A program made the translations under genes and the position numbers. Below, in pieces: positions 36,486 through 49,400 of a stretch of DNA of 64,000 nt. Origin of the DNA: Nymphaea colorata (Eukaryota > Streptophyta > Magnoliopsida > Nymphaeales > Nymphaeaceae); NCBI RefSeq assembly GCF_008831285.2, contig NC_045143.1, forward strand, positions 16,280,464 to 16,344,463. The letters are read 5' to 3'. Each line of letters opens with the position of its first letter. The stretch's first letter is position 1. The notes under the pieces were generated by a model, which saw only the letters and a list, made by a program, of their open reading frames with translations, ran no database searches and was not told the origin of the DNA.

Positions 36486-39400
36486 ATGGCGGGCAGAATG
36501 TCCGCAAATTTCTCTGATTTGATCCACCGAGTCGCCGGCTCGTGCCTCATCCAGACGATCGGGCAAGGGGAGGAGGAAGCGGAGGAGAAGAGCGAGTCTT
36601 TCCTGGACGATCACGATGAATCAACCTACTCCGATTACGAGGACCAGGCGGAGAGAGGCGAGCTGGACCACGAGCACGAAGATGAGAGGAAGATGTCAGT
36701 CACCGGCGCGGGGAAGGCGGCGGAGAAGCTGCAGGCAGCGGAGGTGTTGATGATGGAGGTTTTCGAGGCCGTCTCCGCCATGAAGAAGGCGTACGTGAGT
36801 CTCCAGGCTGCGCACAGCCCGTGGGATCCAGAGAAAATGAGGGCCGCGGACGCTGCGGTGGTGGCGGAGTTCAGGCGCCTCGGTCGGCTTCGGGAGCGCT
36901 TCCGGCGGGGGAGCCCGGCTGCGGCGGCTGCAGCGGCAGCTGAGAGGGCCATGGTGGCGTATGATCCGGAGGTCGAGGAGCTGAGGAAAGAGGTCAAAGA
37001 GAAGGAAGCGCAGGTGGAGAACCTCCGGGAGCGGCTGAAGCAGGCAAGCGGGAGGAAGGGAAGGACCAGGCGGGCCTCCGCCCGGTTCCGGGAAGGTAAT
37101 GTGTCCATTAACATCGCCCTCCTCTCTCTCTCTCTCTCTCTCTCTGTCGTATTCACGGCGGGAATCAACGACCGGCTGCCGGGAGGAGTCCGGCCGGGCG
37201 GATCGATCGTACTTCCCAATACTTCTCGCGCAACGAGTAACGGATGGAGCTCCTTCTTGGCTCTTGCTTTAAATGACTGAAATACCCTTAGAATATCAAA
37301 CACCTATGGCACTAGATGATCGCCTCGGTCGGTTGGACTGCTCAGTCGGGGGTAGGATAAGTGATCACTTACTTGTTTGTCACCTTATCAATGGACACCA
37401 CGCGTTGGCGCACTCAGGTGTGGGCTTTGACTACATAAACCCACACAAACATAAATTGTTTCATTTACATGTTGACGCCTTTTAATCATTTTTTTATTTA
37501 TTTTAAAAATCTAAAAGTTAGTGCCCCTTGATGACAAATATTTTTGTTCCACCGTTAATACGACATTTTGATTTTGCTATGGCCGTCGACTTAGAGATAG
37601 AATGTGTAGGCAAACAAATGAAAGTCTTTTGCGATTGAGTGAGTGGGTGCGAGAAAATGAGTGGTGAGGTGATTTGAGTAGAGCACGTCTTCACGTACCT
37701 TCTTAGCTCAATGAACTGCATTCAGTAAACTGAGATACCTAGCCGCTGTCCAGTCACTAGGCTAGAGGAACTTGCCTTTCATTCATTGGTAGAAGAAACA
37801 ATTGGGGACAGGCTACGAGTCGGTCCGAGCTGAACAGGTACCGATTCGATTGGAACGAAGTCGGCTATGCCTTGCTTTCAGGGGTATTTCGGGTTTTTTA
37901 GGAATAATAAAGGGTTTTGTCCTTAGGGATGATGATGACGGTGAAATGCACGTGACGTCGAAGACTGCGGCGGGCCCACGAAACACTGCTTGGCAGTATG
38001 TTTCCACTCATACCCCTGAAACTGAGTCAAACGTCTGAAAGGGGTCTGCGGCCTTTTGGCTTTGACGTGAGAGACGATGTGCCTCTTCTCCGTTGGCCTT
38101 TTGCAGCCTCGATAAAGGCCTCAATGGTCCTTTTGGCTCTTTCTAGAGCCGTAGCCAGCCCTCCGTCCACCCGCGTGTTTACCCAGGAGGTCAACGGGTC
38201 CGGATACGACCCATTTTCACCTAATTGGTCGCGGGTTTAGACCAACCCTTGGCTCCTCAGATCCTTATCCTCATCCTTTTTATCTGTGCGATGTCCGCAG
38301 TTATTTTGCTACGTTTAATTTAAATGCTCATTGGTGTTTCTCTCTTTTTCTTTTTTTTTTTGTCATTATCGCACATTATTTTGCCTGCTGTTGTTATTTC
38401 AAAGTTGATTCCATAACTTTTAGGCAATGACCATGCATTATTATGATGGACAAGTTCATTCATTCCTGGGTAATGACTTAACCTCATCTTTTCGTCCATT
38501 ACTATACTCATCGTTAGTGACAGACGTGGATGTCATTATAGGAACTCGTCCTTTTCAAGTTTGATGTACTTTCGAATACGGTAAGTAATTTTCAAAATCG
38601 TTAATGGTGTGTTTGTTTGACGGTGGTTTCGAGATCCACCGTCGGACCGTAAATCCATCTTTTTTTTTACTTGTAAAATTCAAGTTATTGTAAATTTGTT
38701 TTGATTGAGGATCTTCCCTTGAGGTTATCAAATGCAACCTAATAAATTTGACCAGCTACCGTGTTCTTAATGCAGAATTCTAGGAGTACATTCTTTAACA
38801 CTGTATATTAGCACCTGGCTGCAAAATGCTAAATTTTGAACATGTTGAGTGATGATTTAATAAGTCTTACGCCTGCTGTGTGCGTAAAACTAAATAACGA
38901 AAACTTTTTTTTTTTTTTTACACTAATTAAACACAAAGGCGTCTTTTCGAGTGTCTGACTCTGCGTCCTGGGGATCTCTGACCAGTGGTGCATGCGCCGA
39001 CGCCGGAGCTCTTTGAGTTGTGCATGAACCAGGTGAAGGAGGCGTCCAAAGCCTTCACGGTCCTCCTCCTTTCGCTGATGCGCTCCGCTAACTGGGATAT
39101 AGCCGCCGCCGTCCGCTCCATCGAGGGGGGCACCAATGCAATGACCTCCTTCCCCATCATAGCCGCGGCCGCGGCGAAGCACCCCCACCCTACTCACGCC
39201 AAGCATGCCATTGAGTCGTACGTGTGCCGGAAGATCTTCAACGGCTTCGAGAACGAGGCCTTCTATCTGAGCGGCAGCCTGACCTCGCTCATCAACCCGG
39301 AGAAGCACCGCAGAGAATGCTTTACGCAGTACCGCGACATGCAGTCGATGGACCCGGTGGAGCTGCTAGGCATCCTGCCGGACTGCCAGTTCGGACGGTT

Positions 39401-39767
39401 TTGCGGCAAGAAGTTCCTCGCCATCGTCCACCCTAAGATGGAGGAGTCCTTCTTCGGCAACCTGGAGCAGAGGCGGGTGGTGGTGAACGGGGGCCACCCC
39501 AGGACGCAGTTCTACGGGGAGTTTTTGGCGCTGGCCAAGGCTGTGTGGCTGCTGCACAAGCTGGCCTTCTCGCTGGACCCTCCACCCTCCCACTTTCAGG
39601 CCACCAAGGGGGCGGAGTTCCACCCGACGTACATGGAAAGCGTAGTGAAGTTCCAGGAGGGAGTGGCGCCGCCTGGTCTGGTGGTCGGGTTCCCCGTCTC
39701 CCCGGGCTTCAAGATCGGCAACTTCGTCATCAAATCGAGGGTGTTCCTTGTCAACAGGACGTCGTGA
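36486..39767 (+). CDS. DUF641 protein (GIL1 / IRK-interacting protein-like)
   Basis: Two coding exons, 36486-37095 and 38986-39767, joined in phase 1 (AAG|GTAATG donor, GACCAG acceptor), give 463 residues. Exon 1 has an acidic N-terminal region, then the DUF641 helix pair (AAEKLQAAEVLMMEVFEAVS through HSPWDPEKMRAADAAVVAEF) and a coiled coil near residues 160-195. Exon 2 carries the conserved C-terminal region: PTPELFELCMNQV, NWDIAAAVRSIE, KHAIESYVCRKIFNGF, GRFCGKKFLAIVHPKMEESF, TQFYGEFLALAKAVWLLH and PGFKIGNFVIKSRVFLV. Family members include GRAVITROPIC IN THE LIGHT 1, UNE1 and the receptor-kinase partner IRKI, so a role in tropic growth or receptor signalling is possible. The length is close to UNE1/IRKI types (from memory). 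The 1.9-kb intron begins with a CT microsatellite. Confidence 0.93.
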
Positions 39768-41277
39768 GGGGGCTGCAAATGCAAGCCAATGATCAGCCTG
39801 TTTTGGTCTCCTCGGCCTTCAGCCTCAGCGAAAGAGTCTCTGTCGAATCTCTCCTATACGATACGTTTCTTGCTTCCGTTGACTACATCGACTCGCTCTT
39901 CCCTGTGTGTGCTTGTCTGTTCTGTGCAAAGGGCAATGTGCATGGTGTGTGCTTTCTGCTTGGGTTTTCAAAGGTAGCACGTGACGTCACTTGTGCATGT
40001 AGCTTGTAAGTAAATAATCATGAGCAAGTGATGCTGTCTAGGGTTTTGATTTTGTGCTTAGGGGTTTTATGGGTAGCCATGTGGGCAGTAGTTAGAGAGT
40101 TTGGGGCTTTGTTTGATCTTGTGTTTAGAGGTTGTGCAAGGGTTCGTATTGGTCATAAGCATTATTTGAAGAGTTGTGGCATTATTTGGTTTTCTGTTTT
40201 AGGGGACTTGTAGGGCTCCGTATGGCCATGGACATCGTCTGGAATTAGAGACTCAAGGCTCTGTTCTCTAATTGCGGTTATCAGTTATGTGTGTAGTCTG
40301 TAACTGTGCGTGGTTAAAGAAGTGCAGAACTTGGTGCAAGTACGTCTCTTTCTTATCTTAATATATTTCTGTCGAGCAGCCCTGCAAATTTTTTTTTTTT
40401 TTGAGTACCTTTTTGTAGGAGTTTTCTCTTTTCTTGACAATAGTTGGATTTTTTTCTCAAAATAATGTAACAAAATCATGTTTAAGTTTAGATTTCCTTA
40501 ACCAGTTCAATGAAAGAAATCAAACTGTATTTTTTTTTTTTTTTTGGTACCACCAAATGTTGAGTTTGTTTGAAGCGCGCCTATGAAATTTTACGATTTT
40601 TGTCATTTATTTTTCAACTATAAAAAAATGGTACTATTGTTCTTCTGTCTTTTAGCGACTAGAAGCCCCGGAGACCATTTAATATGGCCCCTCTTCGAAA
40701 GGAAACCCGCGGACCACAAGGACATAACGTGCAGGATTTGAACTTGAAATTAAAACGTATTGTCATTGCATCCTCCTTTCTGGGCAAGTTAACTTGATTT
40801 GGGAGATAAATGGCTCCTTTAAGTTATGGTCGATAGCTTAGACGAAATGTCCTCTTGGTTTTCCCAAAAGAGGAGACAATTAATTCCAGTTTGGGCGCTG
40901 CGTGCTGCTTCTGATTTTCTTGATATGATCAGAGGTTTTAAAGGAAATGGTTGACGATAGAACAGTCAATGTATCATTATCGACGATGAGAACGGCTTAA
41001 ATAGCCTACAAGAGATCAGATACGATCGTGTACAATACATGGAAGAATTTGGGTTTGAAATAAATCTTATCGTTATCTAACAGCTGTTAAGGCTTGCCAA
41101 TGTCAACTCTTTTAGAATCACACGTGATCAATTTACATCCTTCATCAACGCCATGCAGATTTCCCACAGTATCCTCCCCAACTTTAACTCCTTGTCTAGT
41201 GTTGGCGTTACCTTCTCCAATATCCCCCCATCAAATTGGACTTAGATAAAAGTCCCAAGTCTTTTTTCCTAAACAAT
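39768..41277. other. 3' flank of the DUF641 gene and intergenic DNA
   Basis: T-rich and AT-rich sequence without a supported gene. The final 200 bases (about 41080-41277) may belong to the flank or terminal repeat of the adjoining copia relic. Confidence 0.5.
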
Positions 41278-42400
41278 AAGAATCGGGCCTACTGAAGGTT
41301 TTGTGAAAATATCAACTTGATCAGAAGATGATAAATGTCTTGTCTCCGACACTTTGGATGCAACTCGTTCACGAAGACAATGATATTCTAACTCAATATG
41401 TTTGGAGTGGTTATAATGAACATGAGTTATTATCATGTGTAAAGTTGGGAGATTATCACAGTACAATACCAACACTTTGGATAGATGAACATTCAACTCC
41501 CTTAAAATATATGAAATCCACGCAGCAGCAGACGCTAATGCCGGATACTCTGCCTCGAAATTGGAATGCACGACGATCGGTTGTGTCTTTGTCGACCATG
41601 ATATGCAATTAGGTCCATGGTGAACGCAATAACATGTGGCAGATCGGCGAGTGACTTGACAGCTTGCCGAGTCGCCATTAGCAAAACCTTGAAGGTCTAC
41701 AGATGTAGTGAAATTTAATTGGATTCCACAATTCGATGTAGATTTTGACAACAACATTCTTTTTGACTAATTGGAAATAAAAATCTGTCTCCATTGTGTA
41801 TATTGGGAGACAAAGTTGATCCTATACACTAGGTCAGTTCTAGTGAAAGTCAAATATTGAAGGTTCCTGCTATACTTCAGTAGAACTTTGGATCCGAATG
41901 CAACAAATCAATATGAGAGGAATATGATGCGACTCCACCAATGTTGGTGTATTAGATGGCTTGCAATCTCCTATTTAGGCCCTCTTGAGAATATGATAAA
42001 CATATCCGAAATCCTTCATAGCCAAATTATGTGCATGTTTGGATCCCTGATAACTGGATCCCATGTTTTTGTGACCTTCAATGCCGACATTTCTTATCGC
42101 ATTTGTCCATACTAGATCTTGTAACAACTCAACAACTGAGTTGGATTCTTGCGGCAAGTTAAGTCGAACAAGGAAGAACATATCGAGCCGATTATAGGCT
42201 TCACGATTCCATGCACATACCAAGTCTCGATCTGTCGTGGCTGAGTGGGTGCACTTTTAAGCTGCTGGACGGGACCTGGTTGTGGTTGCCAGATTGGATC
42301 AGGATGAAGCGCAGCGTCCACCGGCGGCGCATCATTCAAAATGGCTGCATATTGTGCAATACTTGATGGGTACCTTGGTAATAGTTTTGATATGAATTCT
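41278..42400 (-). mobile_element. Ty1/copia retrotransposon relic (pol C-terminal part)
   Basis: Read on the minus strand, the open stretch 41757-41278 matches the RNase H end of copia polyproteins: CQVTRRSATCYCVHHGPNCI with SWSTKTQP, NFEAEYPALASAAAWISYIL, VLYCDNLPTLHMI, KHIELEYHCLRE and SSSDQVDIFTKPS. Upstream on the same strand are scattered reverse-transcriptase pieces: LAMKDFGYVYHIL (about 41985-42020) and HGIVKP (about 42200-42217). The RT core is largely deleted and no long terminal repeats were recognised. It is an inactive remnant, and its upstream end abuts a LINE fragment of opposite orientation. Confidence 0.85.
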
Positions 42401-42995
42401 GGTTGAAGGCAGGGATGCCCGCTTTCTCCACTCCTCTTCAAAATCTTTGCTGAAGCTTTGACTGTGTCATATCATAAGCTGCCGACTTAGGCTCTCTCGA
42501 GTTGCCATATATCGATTTTAATCGCCATCGCTTACTCCAACATGCAGATAAATACTTACTTTTTGTCATGCCACCATCAATCAGATAGCTCGTCATTTGC
42601 TAATTCTGAAAGTCTTCTCTGTGCTACTGTGTCTGACCATCAATCAAGGCAAGTATAGTTTGGTTGTGTTTAATGGAGATGCTTGCTTGCAACATGTATT
42701 CTGCAGCTTCTATTTTTAATTGCCCCATTAATAAGCAGCCGGTCACTTATTTGGCCCTCCCTTTACAAGCAAAGCAGCTACGATGTGTACATTGGGAACC
42801 TATTGTGGAGAAGACTAAGAGTAGGTTTTTGGTTCAAGAAAGGGAAATATTTGTGACGTTGATTCGGTATTTGTTTAGTGCTATTCCTCTTCACATGGCA
42901 CGATTTTTTCCTATCCCTTGTGAGATTTCTAAATCTATTAACTCTTTTCTTCTTCAATTCCTTTGCAATCTCCCTTTCATCATCCAATAAGGGGC
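42401..42995 (+). mobile_element. LINE (L1-type) reverse transcriptase relic
   Basis: Plus-strand conceptual translation gives RQGCPLSPLLFKIFAEAL at 42407, then a decayed YADD region (LQHADKYLLFVMPP near 42540) and then PVTYLALPLQAKQLR, WEPIVEKTKSRF and PLHMARFFPIPCEISKSINS. This is the order of palm and thumb motifs in plant non-LTR retrotransposons. The catalytic YADD is not intact, stops and frameshifts are present, and the endonuclease and C-terminal parts are absent. Confidence 0.85.
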
Positions 42996-45900
42996 ATGGA
43001 GGGAGTTGCTTTTTTAATACTTGACTAGAGAAGGCTTCAGACGTAACCTCTTCGGTTTCCTACTTGCTATAAAAAAATTTAGGTGTGTAAGTAACAATGT
43101 TTAATAAAGACAGCGCTCTACAAGCTTGCAGTTAATTAACCATGTCTCCCAGACATGTATTCTAGGTGAATGGGAGAGACCCACTACTTGGCATAAATTG
43201 ACACTCTCACCTAGCCCATTGTCTTTATAGAGTGCAGAGAAAAAGTTGATGCTGTTGACATTTGAAATGAAGATCAACTACCTATCAGCCTTCACCCCTA
43301 ACTGTAGTGCTAATGTCTTCGTAAAACGATTATTGGCATGAAATGCCGTTGAATAATTAACACAGTCCTTATATTTCTACATCCGTCAATTAAAGGAAAA
43401 TAGTAAATTTCATAGATTAGAATATGAATACACCGCTACCTTATATACTGAGGGGCAACAGCTTGTACACGTAACAAAGGAGGTTACTTTAAAGAGATCA
43501 ATGTTTCTGCTTTGTGCGTTTTTATGTCTAAACGTTAGATAATATAACCCAGCTGGCTATCAAAAATGAAAAAGAAAAGGTTTGTTTCAACGAGTTTTGG
43601 TTGAGGAAGAGGAGTGTCTTAGTACCGTCAAAGTTTCTTCCTCAGAGTTCAGAACTGCGCCGGTGCCTGAGTTAGAGCCTTCATACACTTAAGCGTCGTG
43701 CCTGAGTTAGAGACTTCGTACACTTAAGCTTGTGTACATCACTGTTCCGCATTGACATAATAGGTTGGTCCATTATATATAAAAAAAAAAAAAAGCCCAC
43801 TTGCTAGTCGCCCAAAATCATAAATTGGATCCAATTATTATATGGAAGCTGTCTAAAAATTTTGAAATTTTATATTTGAGTTTGGACTGAGATAGAACGA
43901 GACTATTGTTTTTATCAGATAGTTAATATATATATAACATGATTTATATGCTTCTGTCGGGAATCCTTTCCACTCTTGAATATAAATATGTGAACTGGAG
44001 CATGTAACATTTTTTTAAAAAACATACATCATGGAAAGTTGATAAACTAATCGCGATTTTTTGCAACTGTTAAGTGTAGGAAAGACTTTTGTACTAAACG
44101 CCAATCTTCGAGGCCCCAACTTTCAGGCATGAATAATTGTTTTCTTTAATACTTTTCAAGTCAGATCTAAGGTCCTGTTCATATTCCTATCTATTTGGTA
44201 AAAAACTAATTGTCATTTCATCTTTTGAGACAACTTGGAGAATTTTTGCGGTTTTACTCAGCAGGTGGCTAGAAATCTTTCCTGCATAAAAAAGAAGAAG
44301 CAAAAAACAGTTACAGTTCTATTTCATTCTACAACGTTTTCAAAATTTGTGAACGACTTTATATTCGGGCTTTCGCTGTAAGAACGAACTCTACGTTTCA
44401 TTTCTTCTCCCTCACTTGCACACTCCGCCCCTTGTGAAAGAAGGGCTTGCATGCGTCACGGAAGGAAAAGAAGAGGACAAAGAGGCATTCATGTGAATCG
44501 AAAAAATTGACAGTGTCGGTGGCGAGTGGAGGTCGCGGCGCGGGGAACAATCTTCCTCTTGGATATTTAAAAAAAAAAAATTGGAAACTCATTTAAATTT
44601 TTAAAGAAGAATGATCCTCTTTAAAGTTTATAGAAAATATAATCGCTGACACTTTAAATTTGTAAAAAATATATATAAATGCGCCTCTCCCTTTGATTGG
44701 AACTGGGCCACTTTAAATTATTTTTGACAAAACAAGGGCCCTATATTTCGGACATTCTAAAATCAAGGACACTTATTTTTATTGTATTTGTTGACTATGC
44801 TTATCTGCTTTGTTTATTGACGTTAGGTTGTCTTGAGAAACTAAGAGCTTCCACTACCCAGGTTTTCTACTTTCCCAACACCAACAAAGAGATGTAATTT
44901 ACCACAAAATGATCGTCTACTATTACTATGACGAGGTCGGATCGTTTTGGTTGGGCTTGTTTCCTTTGTTCCTCGGGGCGGTCCTGCCCCAGAATTCAGA
45001 AATAGGTGGCCGGGTTCTCCTTCTATATCATTTGAAAGCCAAAGCAAAGCAAATGAGCGATGAGCTAATGCCATGCCATTGATAGTTGCGAGTTCTTTGA
45101 CCGTTTTGTTCTCATAGCGATACCGAGGCGCTTCGAGTTAGAGAAGCAAAGAACACCATTTGTTCACAATCATATACACGTATCCGTATAGGCTTTGGTT
45201 GTCTTCATGTACTAAAATTAGAAGCACCAGGGAGAACAGTATACTTTCGAGAAAGAGCAGACTTTGGCTTAACACTGTAAACCCCGTTTAGTGCAGACTG
45301 CAGCGAAGAAACCGAGACTGCAAGTTAACAGTGGCTGGAGGCAGATGGCATAACCACCATCCACTTTTAAATAGTCGAAGATGGCAACGTTGGAATGAAG
45401 GATCCTTTAGTAAGAAGGAATTTGATTGATGGTTTGCTCTTTAGTTTCCACTGACCTTGTCGCCATCTGTCCTTTTGCTTCTGCTTGACTTCACGCTCCT
45501 TTGCTTTCCCCTGCCCTTTTCACATTCAACGCCCAGGATCCTTTTCTTCTTTTATATTGATCGTGGAGGCCTTCTTGCAGTAAACGAGCAATCCAGGAGG
45601 GCTCTTGATTGAGAAGGTGCTCCGTTGATCCTCGTTTTGCTTTAATTTGGGAAAGTTGATTCGTGGGAAGGCTTCATTTTTTTTGTCAGCTTTGTGTTTC
45701 TTTTAATGGCTTTTAATAGCCTTTGATTTAATCGGGTGAGTTCCTGAGAAATCTTAGTTGTGTATATTCGTCGATCGATCACGCCTGGAAACTCCTCGGT
45801 TTTAACGTGGAGGATGATCTTCTCTCTCATTTTATAATAACGTGAGGGAAAGATGGATTTTATTTAGGAGGGAAAAGAAAAAAATAGTGGATGGTGTTAG

Positions 45901-46447
45901 GCTTTTGGAACTCATATGAAACTTCCTTTTTTGCCTTGTGCAATTTTGGAACTTAATTTGTTGATAGTGCGTATATGTGCTTTGTCTTCAATCTGCCCCA
46001 TTGGTTTGCCGCGGTTTCTTCCCCTCTGGCACGAATACGGCGCATGCTTTTGGATATATCTGTTGTTCTTCTGCTGGCTTTCTATTTTTACATAAGAATG
46101 GAGAAATGGTAAAACATCTGAACATTTTTTTACATGGAAAATTGTCCCTGTTTTGCGGGTGCACGGGAAGATTCTGCTTTTCCGAATTCAAGCACACCCT
46201 TTGTCATCCTTTCCCGGCTTCGAATCAGCTTTACTTCTATTGGATAAAAAACGGCTTTTTATGTTTTGCAATGATTTTCCGCCATATTTTGTGTGAAGGG
46301 TATGAAAGGAGCAGCTACCGCGCATATTTCGTTTTGAATTGTAAAAGTTTTTCCCTGTCTATGAGCTTCGTGTACAATTGCCATACTAGGTGTCCATTTT
46401 TACAATTGCTCTTCTCAATGTTTTGTACTGTCGTTTTATTAATGCAG
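42996..46447. other. Intergenic DNA and ceramidase upstream region
   Basis: No supported gene. A short direct repeat with GTGCCTGAGTTAGAG occurs twice at 43661-43732. From 43740 to 44700 the DNA is AT-rich. The stretch from about 45590 to 46447 probably holds the ceramidase 5' UTR and a leader intron: a good acceptor (TTTATTAATGCAG, ending 46447) lies 47 bases before the start codon. Confidence 0.5.
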
Positions 46448-46494
46448 GAATGCGGGCAGTGCTTGATTGAAGTGTTCACATCTTTGTTGTCCTG

Positions 46495-49400
46495 ATGGAT
46501 TCACCGTCTCCTGTTCATCTTTCAAAGCAATGGGTAACCCGAAGGCTATCTCTATGCCTTTTCTTCGTGTTCCTCTCTCAATGCTGCAGAATAGCGTTGG
46601 CAAACTCTACCTATTTAATTGGTCTCGGAAGCTATGATATAACTGGACCTGCAGCGGATGTCAACATGATGGGTTATGCTAATGCTGAACAGACTGTCTC
46701 TGGAGTTCACTTTAGGTTACGAGCCAGGACATTCATTGTTGCCGAACCTGATGGCAAGCGAATTGTATTCGTGAATATTGATGCCTGCATGGCGTCGCAG
46801 CTTGTTACTCTTAAAGTGCTTGAGAGACTCAAATCAAGGTTTGCTTTTTCAATTGAACACCACAGATTTCTAAAAGCAGCAATCCTTCAATCCTGTTAGG
46901 TGCTCAAAAGTATTTCTTCTTCAATTTTGATAAGGCCTCCTTCTTCAACGATTATAGGAAAGTACTTCTTCGTTGTCATTTCGGATGTATAGGATTGATC
47001 ATTGTTTTATGTAAGGCGAATCTTTCTCTGGTCAGGCGACTGAATTCCATTTGCATTTATTGTATTGGTTGTCTTTGTCACTTATAGTCAATGTACATAA
47101 ACATCTTCCATGCTAATAATTTCTTGTTTTTCTCCAGAGTCTGTTGCATGTTCGTTACTTTTTTTTTTTTTTTTTGCAATCACGATGGTGTTGTTGGTCT
47201 TTACTCCTTATAGGCCTGTCCTGGTTCTTTTTTCCTTGGGTAAAAAGGGACTACTGCGCGAAAGCTTCATAACCGCTTATTTCTGTGAAAACAACCGTTT
47301 GCTTATTTTTGTAAAGAAACCACTTTCTTCCCCTTATAAGTGTTCTGCTATTTTCTTGTATTACTGGTAATCGTGTTTTTTGCATGTTAACTTTGTCCAT
47401 TGATAAGGGATTAATTTTTAATGGATTTCTTAGACACTTGTCATTGAAGAAATTATGAGAATCAGGAGTACAATTTTTCTGACAACTCAACAAAAAATTC
47501 TGCAGACATGTAGTTGCAATGATAGATTGTTTTTCAGCCTTCTCTTTCAACTTTGCTGAAGATTTACCTTTAAGTTATCCGTTATTCTGATTTATGTTAG
47601 TTTTTTATCAGATACGGTGACCTTTATAATGAGCAAAATTTAGCTATCAGTGGCATTCATACTCATGCTGGTCCAGGGGGATACCTTCAATATGTTGTAT
47701 ATATTATCACATCTCTTGGATTTGTTCGTCAATCATTTGATGCAATAGTTGATGGCATTGAGAAAAGCATTGTACAAGCTCATGAAGGCCTTCGTCCTGG
47801 GAACATTTTTGTGAACAAGGGTAAGGAAAAACGACCTTCTGAGTAATTATATTCATTTTATCACTATCTCAGTTGTTTATTATAAGAATCTCTTTTACTT
47901 TCTCATTAGTCATATTAACACATAGTGTGGCACTGCTTGAACAATAACAATAGTATGCTTCATCTTTACATAGTTATATGAAATTATGAACGTTGAATAT
48001 TTATACTTTGGAGATTCATGTTGTGTATCTGTGTGGTACTGGATTTTTCATGGTTTCAACTTATAGTCTGATAAGAATTGTGGTTCTCAAAATGTCATCT
48101 AAGGTGAGCTCCTTGAGGCTAGCATAAACCGCAGTCCTAGTGCTTATCTAAATAATCCTCCAGAAGAACGAAGCAGGTATAAATATGATGTAGACAAGGA
48201 CATGACACTGCTGAAATTTGTGGATCTTGAGTGGGGCCCTGTTGGAAGCTTCAATTGGTTTGCAACACATGGAACCTCCATGAGTCGCACAAATTCATTA
48301 ATAAGTGGTGACAACAAAGGAGCAGCTGCACGCTTTATGGAAGACTGGTTTGAGCAGATAGACACCCTGGAAATGTCTAAAAGGATGCATTCTGAGTACA
48401 GAAACCAGCCAAACAGCATTCCTCGGAGAGTCTCAAGCATGCTTCCTGATCAGCAAGAAGGTATCTCCTTATTACCATTATTATCTTCAGTGTCATTATG
48501 GTACTTTTTATAGCCACTTTTTCTTTCTTAAGTCACCCATGCCTGCAAATTTTGTGTCTTTTTCCTGAAAGTCTTGTGATATCCATGCTTCATAATTGAA
48601 GTTATTTATATGATATTCTGCATTAATTCATGTTGTATTGCTCACTTTATTGCTTTTCAGATGAGTTGATGAAGCTGGCATCTGTCTTTCAAAGTCCCGG
48701 GGGAATGACTTCAGATAGTTCTTTAAGTGTTACCAAGCGGGTCCGAAGCTCTTTTAAGTCAAGTAACAGACCAAGTTTTGTTGCTGCATTTTGTCAATCA
48801 AATTGTGGTGATGTAAGCCCAAACGTGCTTGGTACATTCTGCATAGATACAGGACTGCCATGTGATTTCAATCATAGTACCTGCAATGGGAAGAATGAGT
48901 TATGCTATGGCCGTGGTCCAGGGTATGGATATATGCTCTTCATAAAATTCTTTCATTTTCGTTTGAATTTGTGATTTGATGTTAATTTTCACTTTCTTTT
49001 TTTTGGTTAGCTACCCGGATGAGTTTAACAGCACATATATTATTGGAGACAGACAATTTAAAAAGGCAGTGGAATTGTTTCATTCAGCATCTGAACAGTT
49101 GAAAGGGAAGGTTGATTTTCGTCACACCTATTTGGACTTCTCAAAGCTGGAGGTCACTGTTACCTCTAATGGTCTTGGTGCCAATCAAGAGACTGTGAAA
49201 ACATGCCCTGCTGCAATGGGCTTTGCTTTTGCTGCAGGAACCACAGACGGGCCTGGAGCTTTTGACTTCAAGCAAGGGGATGACCAAGTGAGATAGAAGT
49301 GGAATATTTTCCTCCCATTATATTTTTCTCCTTGCGGTTTTATGTCAACTTACATAGTCCTATTTGTTTGTAACTGATGTAGGGCAATCCTTTCTGGAAG

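Noticed and set aside
36635-37303. 222-residue minus-strand frame opposite the DUF641 exon 1
   Set aside because: Antisense of a GC-rich coding exon; low-complexity Ser/Ala composition and no domain.
44841-45074. Possible organellar DNA insertion
   Set aside because: The sequence looked different from its AT-rich flanks, but I could not match it to any plastid or mitochondrial gene.
45977-46495. 172-residue frame whose stop overlaps the ceramidase start codon
   Set aside because: Phe/Cys-rich translation of T-rich DNA that looks like leader intron; a plausible splice acceptor lies inside it and no domain is present.
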